Assembly: GCF_018130765.1 (NCBI RefSeq)
Contig: NZ_JAFCJZ010000009.1
Coordinates: 209,347 to 273,346, forward strand
Origin: Bradyrhizobium iriomotense
GTDB taxonomy: Bacteria; Pseudomonadota; Alphaproteobacteria; Rhizobiales; Xanthobacteraceae
Direction: 5' to 3'
Length of the DNA: 64,000 bases
Below are positions 20,077-27,674 of the stretch, in pieces; within the stretch, counting starts at the first letter, position 1; each line of letters opens with the position of its first letter. The position numbers were made by a program, and so were the translations under genes. The notes below the pieces were generated by a model, which made no database searches, was not told the origin of the DNA, and worked only from the letters and a program-made list of their open reading frames with translations.

Positions 20077-20481
20077 ATGACGGCCCAAAAATCTGGAAGC
20101 GAGATCGGCGCTGAAAACGTCGAGCGGCTACAGGGCTATCTCGAGAGCCTCCGGCAAGAGGGTCGCAAGCTTCCGGAGCGGGGCGGCAAGGCCAATTTCT
20201 CGGCTATCGCGTTGGCCTGTGGCTTCGATCGGCAGGTTCTCTACAAAAATCCGGCGGCGAAGCGGCTTCTCGACGATGCGCTCCAGCAATTGGGCCTGGC
20301 GGAGGCCGCCGGTGATGAGAAGCCGGTCGCAAAGTCCGATCGCCGTGACCAGCGCATTCTGACGCTCGAGCAGCAGAATGCATCCCTGCGCGCTGAAAAC
20401 GCCGGCCTTCGTGAAAAGCTGAGACATCTCGAACAGGTCGAGGACATCATGGTCGAGACCGGGCGACGGGTGTCCCGGTGA
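20077..20481 (+). CDS. TnpC-like small HTH plus coiled-coil protein
   Basis: The 134-residue protein has an HTH-like part (ANFSAIALACGFDRQVLYKN, residues 45-64) and a leucine-zipper-like coiled coil (LEQQNASLRAENAGLREKLR, about 103-122). This two-part layout matches the DUF6262/TnpC proteins of Tn554-type elements, which assist their tyrosine recombinases and influence insertion direction. The resemblance is by architecture only. If right, the recombination machinery of this element is split between the left trio and this operon about 3.4 kb further on. Confidence 0.6.
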   Translation: MTAQKSGSEIGAENVERLQGYLESLRQEGRKLPERGGKANFSAIALACGFDRQVLYKNPAAKRLLDDALQQLGLAEAAGDEKPVAKSDRRDQRILTLEQQNASLRAENAGLREKLRHLEQVEDIMVETGRRVSR

Positions 20482-20694
20482 GATCCCGTCCCTTGGAGAG
20501 ACTGGTGCCTGACCGTCCCTCGGAGCCGACCTGCGATCAGCAGGACCGCCGCGCGCAGCGAAAGGCAAGGGGCGACACGGGCCCGCGAAGCGGGCGTGGC
20601 GCGGGCTGCCCCTTGCCGGAGCGAGCACGGTGGTATGCTGTCGCGCAGTCGGTTCTCCCGGTCACGGCTAGATCAGCCGCAGCTTCTTGCGCAA

Positions 20695-21489
20695 TCACAT
20701 CCTAAAACTGCCGCGATCCGCATAACCCTTGGGGCGGATATCCAGCGCGGCGATCAGATCCAGGCGCTGCTTCCGACAGCTAAACTCGGGGGCATCTCCC
20801 ACCTGAAGCCAGGCTCCGTCACGCCGCTCGAGCCAGCCGGATGCAAACACCTCGCCCGCCAGGAAACCGCAATTCGCCGTTCGGACCCACCGTTCGCCCT
20901 CGATCGTGGGCCACAAAGCAACGTGGATTGACAACTCGTCCCAGCCTGCGTCGTGAACGCTGGCGATCGCCGGAATATCCTCGATCATGAATCGGTACGT
21001 TCGAGGAGCGTCTCCGTACTTCGGATCCGGCAGCGGCCAGCTGTTTTCTCCCGCTCGCGGCGTAAACAATCCCTGGTCGATGCCGGCATTGATCCCGGCG
21101 ACCATCACATTGCGCCAGGCCCGCCGCCTGCGCGAACCGTCGTACTTCACTTTGGCGGCGCCCTTGGATGCAGTCGGAAGAACGTCCGCACCCTCGTAGA
21201 CAAGGCGATCGAAGGAGAAACCACGGAGGTCTCCATCCGATATCGGAACACCCGTCACCGCCGCGAGCCGGTTCAGGAACGGCAATTCCTCGAGCAATGC
21301 AAAGTCTGGATGCGCCGGTGCACGCTCCAACATGCGGGCCCGCAGCGCTGCATGACTTGCAAAGCCGCACGCGGCTGCGATCGCCTCGGTCAGATGGGAT
21401 GATTTGTAGTTCGGATAGTCCTGCCTAACCGCACGCTTCACGGACGTGAGGGCAGATTCAGTTAAGGGGATAGCGGTCAAAGGATCCAC
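20695..21489 (-). CDS. Uncharacterised cargo protein
   Basis: A 264-residue protein with no family I recognise. The first 55 residues (YPNYKSSHLTEAIAAACGFA) look like a helical N-terminal module found in front of various plasmid-borne proteins; the middle is mixed alpha/beta with many tryptophans. No signal peptide or membrane segment. The likely start is GTG at 21489 with a weak site; the gene is divergent from the helicase. The 213 bases between its stop and the previous gene hold nothing recognisable. Confidence 0.55.
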   Translation of the reverse strand: MDPLTAIPLTESALTSVKRAVRQDYPNYKSSHLTEAIAAACGFASHAALRARMLERAPAHPDFALLEELPFLNRLAAVTGVPISDGDLRGFSFDRLVYEGADVLPTASKGAAKVKYDGSRRRRAWRNVMVAGINAGIDQGLFTPRAGENSWPLPDPKYGDAPRTYRFMIEDIPAIASVHDAGWDELSIHVALWPTIEGERWVRTANCGFLAGEVFASGWLERRDGAWLQVGDAPEFSCRKQRLDLIAALDIRPKGYADRGSFRM

Positions 21490-21628
21490 CTGTTCATATC
21501 AGCGGCCGATGTCCACAGATTACGCACCGACCTGGATATGACGGTCGATCCAAGGCAACTTGAAATAATGTCCACTTTGACCCTGTGGCAGGTCCGGCGA
21601 GACGGCCGATTCGGAGAATGCACGGTCA

Positions 21629-23566
21629 ATGAGCAGCTTTCAAGGACCCAGGCACCTCACAGCAGCTGATCGGAAGAAACCGGTTAACTCAGGCGGCACG
21701 GTCGTCCGCCATCTGGCCGAGGATCCTGCTTTCGAAGGCATCGGATACGCAACTGCGTCCCGGCTGTGGGAGACGTTCGGCGAGCGGCTTTATGCCGTCC
21801 TCGGCAACGGTGACGTTGAGCGCCTGACCACGGTTCTGAGCCGTGAGCGCGCGGAGGCGCTCGCCCAGGCCTGGAAGGCCAAGCTCGCCGAAGGTGATGT
21901 CGTCGTTTGGCTGGACGAGCACAGGTTCGACGCTCGGCTCGCCAAGAAGATCGTCCGCCTCTGGGGTGAACACGCCGCGGCAAAGCTCCGCGAGACGCCG
22001 TACGTTATGATGGCGCTGGCCGATTGGAACGTCGTGGATGCCGCTGGGCGACAGCTCGGCATGGATGAGCGAGCTCCGCAGCGCCTGGTTGCAGCGGTAG
22101 AGGCTGCACTTTACGGCCGGCTGGAGCGACACCACACCTGGACGCATCATCGCGACCTGGTCGCCGAGGTCCGTCGTCTCCTGAAGTGCACGACCACCCT
22201 GGTGGAGCAGGCGATTGATCTGGCGGTCCAGGAGAGGGCCGCGATCGCGATCGGAGAGGGTTTCCAGGCCGCCGGCGCCCACATGATGGAGCGCTACGTC
22301 GCTGATCGGATCCGGACCATGCTCGAGGAACCGGTCATGGGCGATCTGATCGCCCGGGAAGTCTCGACGACCGAGCTCGAGAACTGGCTTGATGCCGTTG
22401 ACCTCGGGATCGCGCTCGATGCCGAGCAGCGGGAAGCCGTTCGGATTGCCGTGCAACAGCGTTGCGGCATCATCCGCGGCGGCGCCGGCGTTGGGAAGAC
22501 AACGGTCCTGAGAGCCATCGCCCGCGCGTGCACGGCATTCGGCCGGACCGTGCACATGATGGCGCTGGCCGGTCGGGCCGCGGTTCGGATACGGGAGGCC
22601 ACCGGCTGGCCGGCCACCACGATCGCTGCCTTCCTGAAGGCCGTAGAGGCGCAATCAGTGGCCTTGGGACCGGAATCCGTGGTGGTGGTCGACGAGTCCT
22701 CGATGCTCGACCTGCCGACCGCCTACCGGGTCCTGCGACACCTACCGGATGGGTGCCGGCTGCTGCTCGTAGGCGATCCGGGCCAACTTCCTCCGATCGG
22801 CTTCGGGCTGGTTCTCCACGCGCTCATTGATCGACGTGAGATCCCGGCCGTGGAGCTGACGAAGGTCTACCGTCAGACCGAAGCCACCGGCATCCCAGCC
22901 GTCGCCCAAGCGGTCCGCTCCGGACGACTGCCGTCTCTGCCCGGGATCGCCGAGCAGGCCCGCCACGGGGTTGCACACCTCCAAATCGAGAAGGCCGCAA
23001 CCGAGGACATAGTCGACATCGTCGCCGATCTCGGAGGCTTTACCGAGGACCTCCGGATTCTTTGTGCGGTCAAGGCCGGACCGGTCGGAACCGAAGCCCT
23101 GAACCGGCGCTTTCACGACATCTTTGCCGTCGGCAAGCCCCGGCATCCGACCAAGCATTTTGCGGAAGGCGAGCCGGTCATGTTCCTCCGGAACGACTAT
23201 CGGCTCGATCTCCGGAATGGCAGCCTCGGGCGCGTCGTCGGCATCGACGGGGCCACCCTGCAGGTCGATTTCGACGGGTTCACCCACGAGCTGGGCGGCC
23301 GCACGCTCGAGGACCTCACTCTCGCGTACGCCATCACCGTCCACAAAGCCCAGGGATCCAGCTTCCGGCGTGTGGTCATTCCGGTCCAGGCGACCCGGCT
23401 GCTTGACCGGTCGCTCGTCTACACCGCCATCACCCGCGCCACGGATCTCGCTGTCCTGGTCGGCGATCGGGAGGTGCTCCGGAGCTGTCTCGAGCGCAGC
23501 GCCCACGCCGAGCGGCGGGAGATTGCACTGGGGGCCATGATCGCGGGGCAGACGTTCAAGGCTTGA
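21629..23566 (+). CDS. RecD2-like SF1B helicase
   Basis: The 645-residue protein carries helix-hairpin-helix residues near the start (GIGYATASRLWETFG), Walker A GGAGVGKTT (about 286-294), Walker B VVVDESSM (about 350), motif III GDPGQLPPIGFG, and the UvrD-like C-terminal motifs AYAITVHKAQGSSF and VYTAITRA. This matches RecD2-type 5'-3' helicases, though it lacks the N-terminal part of RecBCD RecD and any relaxase domain. GGAG precedes the ATG. In a mobile element it could act in processing, defence or replication of the DNA; the sequence does not decide. Confidence 0.85.
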   Translation: MSSFQGPRHLTAADRKKPVNSGGTVVRHLAEDPAFEGIGYATASRLWETFGERLYAVLGNGDVERLTTVLSRERAEALAQAWKAKLAEGDVVVWLDEHRFDARLAKKIVRLWGEHAAAKLRETPYVMMALADWNVVDAAGRQLGMDERAPQRLVAAVEAALYGRLERHHTWTHHRDLVAEVRRLLKCTTTLVEQAIDLAVQERAAIAIGEGFQAAGAHMMERYVADRIRTMLEEPVMGDLIAREVSTTELENWLDAVDLGIALDAEQREAVRIAVQQRCGIIRGGAGVGKTTVLRAIARACTAFGRTVHMMALAGRAAVRIREATGWPATTIAAFLKAVEAQSVALGPESVVVVDESSMLDLPTAYRVLRHLPDGCRLLLVGDPGQLPPIGFGLVLHALIDRREIPAVELTKVYRQTEATGIPAVAQAVRSGRLPSLPGIAEQARHGVAHLQIEKAATEDIVDIVADLGGFTEDLRILCAVKAGPVGTEALNRRFHDIFAVGKPRHPTKHFAEGEPVMFLRNDYRLDLRNGSLGRVVGIDGATLQVDFDGFTHELGGRTLEDLTLAYAITVHKAQGSSFRRVVIPVQATRLLDRSLVYTAITRATDLAVLVGDREVLRSCLERSAHAERREIALGAMIAGQTFKA

Positions 23567-23774
23567 AACCTAGCTCCTTGGCTCTTTCCGCCATCGCTTC
23601 AGCTATCCACCGGTCCATCTCGGCATTCGCTTCCGCGTGGTTGCGGTACCGATAAACGCCTTTAGGCGCCCGGATGAAGGGGAGCTTTGCGTGCTCTTCG
23701 CTGGCGCGAACTTCGTCCTCGGTGGGCCCTCTGAGACCGACCTCAGGCAGCCTTCGTCGTCCGATGATTTTCAT
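23556..23774 (-). CDS. Small uncharacterised protein at the right end of the element
   Basis: A 72-residue product (from ATG at 23774; 91 residues from 23831) with MKIIGRRRLPEVGLRGPT, then GVYRYRNHAEANAEMDRW. I recall the 'GVYRYR-x-HEEAN' pattern from small genes beside AbiEii-like nucleotidyltransferases, where it may be an antitoxin; here no such partner adjoins it. It could therefore be an orphan. The 3' end overlaps that of the helicase gene by 11 bases (convergent). Ribosome site weak in either case. Confidence 0.5.
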   Translation of the reverse strand: MKIIGRRRLPEVGLRGPTEDEVRASEEHAKLPFIRAPKGVYRYRNHAEANAEMDRWIAEAMAERAKELGFKP

Positions 23775-23831
23775 TCTGATAAGGTGTCGAGAGAGATTCC
23801 CGACTGTTCCAGGTCTCGCAAGCCGACGCAT

Positions 23832-24139
23832 CTGTTGTCAGATTTTCCGTCCATCTTGACAAGTTGAATCCTTCCGGGCGAAGATTCGATTGTGAGGTCA
23901 AGGGGCTAACACACACAGTTTCCGCGCAGAACTGTATACTTAGGAGCTGAGGCGGGCGGACCGCTGCGCCTTGCTCGCGTAAAGCGACAGGATTTCTTAC
24001 CAATTGATCGGCCTAGCTCGGTTTTCCGGGCTTTCCTCATGTGCCGCCTCAAGTCTTTGACGGGCTGCGATGTGAATGGTATTAACTTCATGTTAATTGT
24101 ATTCACATCGATCGTCGCCCGACCTGAGAGAGCCCCCGC
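23832..24139. other. Right junction region of the element, gene-free
   Basis: This 308-base stretch has no gene. It is AT-richer than the flanking genes and contains TCGCGTAAAGCGACAGGATTTCTTA at 23975-23999 region in outline (GTAAAG at 23979-23984), and the long imperfect palindrome at 24069-24109. The element's right end must lie here or just after. Confidence 0.5.
24069..24109. promoter_or_regulatory. 41-base palindrome before the DUF2306-like gene
   Basis: Two 18-base arms (GATGTGAATGGTATTAAC and GTTAATTGTATTCACATC) are inverted repeats with three mismatches around a TTCAT loop, 30 bases before the gene at 24140. It is AT-rich, so an operator is likelier than a terminator; alternatively it marks the end of the element. 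Confidence 0.5.
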
Positions 24140-24538
24140 ATGAGCCTTGCGCCGCTGCTTGAGGCCGCGCCAGCGATCCCGCTGCATGCCTTTGCCGCCA
24201 TGGCCGCCTTCATGCTCGGCCTCGTCCAGTTCGCCGCGCCCAAGGGCACGCTGCCGCACCGGACGATTGGCTGGATCTGGGTGGTCCTGATGGTGGTCGT
24301 GGCCGCGTCGTCATTCTGGATCCACCAGATCCGCTTGGTCGGGGCCTTCAGCCCGATCCATCTCTTGTCGATCTTCACCCTGGTGGTTCTGCCGCTGGCG
24401 GTGTGGCGGGCGCACACCCATCGCGTCGCCGACCACCGGCGGATGATGATCCTCATCTTCGCCGGCGCGCTGGTGGTGGCGGGCCTGTTCACGCTGGTGC
24501 CCGGGCGCATCATGCACCGGGTGATTTTCGGGGCGTAA
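24140..24538 (+). CDS. DUF2306-like four-helix membrane protein
   Basis: The 132-residue protein has four hydrophobic segments (about 10-28, 44-62, 73-90, 103-121), with histidines near helix ends (IPLHAF, LPHRTIGW, ADHRRMM, IMHRV) in a pattern seen in DUF2306 and related haem-like membrane proteins. Function unknown. The ATG at 24140 follows GAGAGAG. It precedes gyrA by 170 bases and probably is a host gene, not part of the element. Confidence 0.75.
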   Translation: MSLAPLLEAAPAIPLHAFAAMAAFMLGLVQFAAPKGTLPHRTIGWIWVVLMVVVAASSFWIHQIRLVGAFSPIHLLSIFTLVVLPLAVWRAHTHRVADHRRMMILIFAGALVVAGLFTLVPGRIMHRVIFGA

Positions 24539-24707
24539 GAGCCGGTTCCGCCCGGTCCGTTCCGGCCCAGTCCGGGCTGGTGCCGGGAAGGGCGTAAGTC
24601 TCTGGAAAAACAGTCGGAAAAAGCGCTTCCCTAGAACCCGGCAAGGGTGGTTATCAGGGGTGTGATGCGCTATATGATTCCCAGACAAAAACTCACCGGA
24701 TTCCCCC

Positions 24708-27440
24708 TTGGCTGACGACGACAACAAGCCCGGCGACCAGCCGGCGCATCCCTCGGACATTCGCCCCGTTTCCATCTACGAGGAGATGAAGAAGTCCTAT
24801 CTCGATTACGCCATGAGCGTGATCGTGGCGCGTGCGCTGCCCGATGCGCGCGACGGGTTGAAGCCGGTCCACCGCCGCATCCTGTTCGCGATGCACAATC
24901 GCGGCGACACCCCGGACAAGAAGCACAAGAAGTCCGCCGGTGCCGTCGGCGAGGTCATGGGTAAGTATCACCCGCACGGCGACCAGGCGATCTACGACGC
25001 CTTGGTGCGCATGGCGCAGGACTTTTCGATGCGCGCGCCGCTGATCGACGGGCAGGGCAATTTCGGCTCGGTCGACGGCGATCCGCCGGCGGCGATGCGC
25101 TACACCGAGTCCCGCCTGACCAAGATCGCGCTGAAGCTGCTCGAGGACATCGACGACGACACGGTCGACTTCCAGGACAATTACGACGGCTCGGAAAAGG
25201 AGCCGGTGGTTCTGCCCGCGCGGTTTCCGAACCTGCTGGTCAACGGCGCCGGCGGCATTGCGGTCGGCATGGCCACCAACATCCCGCCGCACAATCTCGG
25301 CGAGGTGATCGACGCCTGCGTCGCGCTGATCGACAACCCGTCGCTGACCATCGACGAGCTCAACGGCATCATCCCGGGCCCGGATTTCCCGACCGGCGGC
25401 ATCATCCTCGGTCGCCAGGGCATCCGCAGCGCCTACCATCTCGGCCGCGGCTCGATCGTGATGCGCGGCAAGGTCACCTTCGAGACGGTCCGGAAGGAGC
25501 GCGAGGCGATCGTCATCACCGAGATCCCGTATCAGGTGAACAAGGCGACGATGGTCGAGCGCATCGCCGAGCTCTACAAGGAAAAGAAGATCGAGGGCAT
25601 TTCCGACCTGCGCGACGAGTCCGACCGCGACGGCTATCGCGTCGTCGTCGAGCTCAAGCGCGATGCCGTACCCGACGTGGTGCTGAACCAGCTCTACAAG
25701 TTCACGCCGCTGCAGACCTCTTTCGGCGTCAACGCCGTCGCGCTCGATAGCGGCCGTCCGCAGACGATGAACCTGAAGGACATGCTGACGATCTTCGTCG
25801 GCTTCCGCGAGCAGGTCGTCACCCGCCGCACCAAATACAAGCTGCGCAAGGCGCGCGAGCGCGCGCATGAGCAGGTCGGCCTCGCCATTGCGGTCGCCAA
25901 CATCGACGAGATCATCAAGGTGATCCGGCACTCGCCGACGCCGGCTGCCGCGCGCGAGACGTTGATGACGCGCGACTGGCCTGCGCGCGACGTCGAGGAC
26001 ATCATCACGCTGATCGACGATCCCCGCCATCGCATCAACGAGGACGGCACCATCCGCCTGTCGCTGGAGCAGGCGAGGGCGATCCTGGAGCTGCGCCTCG
26101 CACGCCTCACCGCGCTCGGCCGCGACGAGATCGGCGACGAGCTTGCCAAGCTCGCCGGCGAGATCAGCGACTATCTCGAGATCTTGCGCTCGCGCGCCCG
26201 CATCCTCGACATCATCAAGACCGAGCTTGCCGAGGTGAAGGCGGAATTCGCGACGCCCCGCCGCACCGTGATCATGGAGCAGGAAGGCGAGGTCGAGGAC
26301 GAGGACCTGATCCAGCGCGAGGACATGGTCGTCACCGTCTCGCACGCCGGCTACGTCAAGCGCGTGCCGCTGTCGGCCTACCGGGCGCAGCGCCGCGGCG
26401 GCAAGGGCCGCTCCGGCATGCAGACCCGCGACGAGGATTTCGTCAGCCGCCTGTTCGTGGCCTCCACGCACACGCCGGTGTTGTTCTTCTCCTCACGCGG
26501 CCAGGTCTACAAGGAAAAGGTCTGGCGGCTGCCGATGGCCGCGCCGAACGCGCGCGGCAAGGCCATGATCAACATCCTGCCGCTGGAGCAGGGCGAGCGC
26601 ATCACCACCATCATGCCGCTGCCGGAGGATGAATCGACCTGGGGCCAGCTCGACGTGATGTTCGCCACTACGGGCGGCAACGTCCGGCGCAACAAGCTGT
26701 CCGACTTCGTCGACGTTCGCCGCTCCGGCATTATCGCGATGAAGCTCGACGACAACGAGGCGATCGTCGACGTGCAGATCTGCACCGAGCACGACGACGT
26801 GCTGCTGACCGCGGCCGGAGGCCAGTGCATCCGCTTCCCCGTCACCGACGTGCGCGTGTTCACCGGGCGCACCTCGATGGGCGTGCGCGGCATTGCGCTT
26901 GGCGAGGGCGACAAGGTGATCTCGCTGGCGATCCTGCGCCACGTCGAGACCACATCCGACGAGCGCTCGGCCTACCTGAAGATGCGCCGCGCAGTGGCCG
27001 GCGAAGCCGCGACGGAGGAGGCTCCGGCAGACGCCGAGGCCGAGGAGACCTCCGGCAGCTTCCAGCTCGCCCAGGAGCGCTATGTCGCGATGTCGGCGGC
27101 CGAGCAGGTCGTGCTGACGGTCTCCGTCAACGGCTATGGCAAGCGGACCTCGTCCTACGAGTACCGCACCACGGGTCGCGGCGGCAAAGGCATCGTCGCC
27201 ATGAGCGTCAACAACCGCAACGGCAACCTCGTCGCGTCCTTCCCCGTGGAGGAGGCCGACCAGATCATGCTGGTCACCGACAAGGGCCAGCTGATCCGCT
27301 GCCCCGTCGAAGGCATCCGCATCGCCGGCCGCTCGACGCAAGGCGTGATCGTGTTCGACACCGCCGAGGACGAGCACGTCGTCTCGGTCGAGCACATCAC
27401 CGAAGAGGCCGAGAGCGGCAACGGAACGAACGGGGAGTGA
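24708..27440 (+). CDS. gyrA: DNA gyrase subunit A
   Basis: GyrA breaks and rejoins DNA in the GyrA2B2 supercoiling enzyme. The 910-residue protein has the catalytic AAMRYTES with Tyr132, the quinolone-region KYHPHGDQAIYDALVRMAQ (about 86-104) and C-terminal pinwheel repeats with the GyrA-box-like RRGGKGRSG near residue 565. A blade of the C-terminal domain is interrupted by an acidic Ala/Glu-rich insert (about 765-790). The best start is TTG at 24708, giving MADDDNKPG. The residue equal to E. coli Ser83 is Gln93 (codon 24984-24986), while the residue equal to Asp87 is kept. Confidence 0.97.
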   Translation: MADDDNKPGDQPAHPSDIRPVSIYEEMKKSYLDYAMSVIVARALPDARDGLKPVHRRILFAMHNRGDTPDKKHKKSAGAVGEVMGKYHPHGDQAIYDALVRMAQDFSMRAPLIDGQGNFGSVDGDPPAAMRYTESRLTKIALKLLEDIDDDTVDFQDNYDGSEKEPVVLPARFPNLLVNGAGGIAVGMATNIPPHNLGEVIDACVALIDNPSLTIDELNGIIPGPDFPTGGIILGRQGIRSAYHLGRGSIVMRGKVTFETVRKEREAIVITEIPYQVNKATMVERIAELYKEKKIEGISDLRDESDRDGYRVVVELKRDAVPDVVLNQLYKFTPLQTSFGVNAVALDSGRPQTMNLKDMLTIFVGFREQVVTRRTKYKLRKARERAHEQVGLAIAVANIDEIIKVIRHSPTPAAARETLMTRDWPARDVEDIITLIDDPRHRINEDGTIRLSLEQARAILELRLARLTALGRDEIGDELAKLAGEISDYLEILRSRARILDIIKTELAEVKAEFATPRRTVIMEQEGEVEDEDLIQREDMVVTVSHAGYVKRVPLSAYRAQRRGGKGRSGMQTRDEDFVSRLFVASTHTPVLFFSSRGQVYKEKVWRLPMAAPNARGKAMINILPLEQGERITTIMPLPEDESTWGQLDVMFATTGGNVRRNKLSDFVDVRRSGIIAMKLDDNEAIVDVQICTEHDDVLLTAAGGQCIRFPVTDVRVFTGRTSMGVRGIALGEGDKVISLAILRHVETTSDERSAYLKMRRAVAGEAATEEAPADAEAEETSGSFQLAQERYVAMSAAEQVVLTVSVNGYGKRTSSYEYRTTGRGGKGIVAMSVNNRNGNLVASFPVEEADQIMLVTDKGQLIRCPVEGIRIAGRSTQGVIVFDTAEDEHVVSVEHITEEAESGNGTNGE

Positions 27441-27476
27441 CTTGTAGCCTTTGGCGCTCACGTCCCACTCTCCATT

Positions 27477-27609
27477 GTCGTCCCGGACGAGCGAAGCGCG
27501 GATCCGGGACCCATAGCCACAGGGAGACGTTTGGCGAAGACGCGGAGTTGCCTGTCTCGCGCCGGAACTGCTCCCTGTGGTTATGGATCCCCGCGTACGC
27601 GGGGACGAC
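27477..27609. repeat. GTCGTCCC palindromic repeat after gyrA
   Basis: Arms of about 40 bases beginning GTCGTCCCGGACGAGCG and ending CGTACGCGGGGACGAC are inverted, with ACAGGGAG/CTCCCTGT at the inner ends and about 45 bases between. The gene-free stretch 27441-27674 between convergent gyrA and kup is mostly this element, which may end both transcripts. Confidence 0.75.
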
Positions 27610-27674
27610 ACCGAAGATGTTGCGCGGTTAATCGAACCACGCTCGCCTCGCTGCATCCGGGCTGCGCGCCAGCC

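Larger units (their letters stand above)
11331..24130. mobile_element. Integrated element with a tyrosine-recombinase trio
   Basis: About 12.8 kb between ssb and the DUF2306-gyrA block holds three overlapping tyrosine recombinase genes followed by accessory cargo: an HTH gene, a PIN toxin-antitoxin pair, a nucleotidyltransferase, a TnpC-like protein with partner, an unknown protein, a RecD2-like helicase and a small orphan. Recombinase trios with coupled starts are known from RIT elements, and the pairing with a small HTH/coiled-coil protein recalls TnpA-TnpB-TnpC of Tn554. The non-coding left end is AT-rich and carries repeats. No conjugation gene is present. Exact ends are not determined; the left end is taken as just after the ssb stop and the right end before 24140. 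Confidence 0.75.

Noticed and set aside
20478..20705. 75-residue frame after the TnpC-like gene
   Set aside because: Overlaps the end of a better-supported gene and has random composition.
23975..23999. GTAAAG ... GATTTCTTA at the right end as matching attR to the left end
   Set aside because: Left and right share GTAAAG and GATTTCTTA but with different spacing, and TCGCGTAAAGCGA also occurs near position 313, far from the element, so it may be ordinary host sequence.
24693..26471. Long minus-strand frame antisense to gyrA (592 residues)
   Set aside because: Typical GC-skewed shadow of a conserved gene; no recognisable protein.
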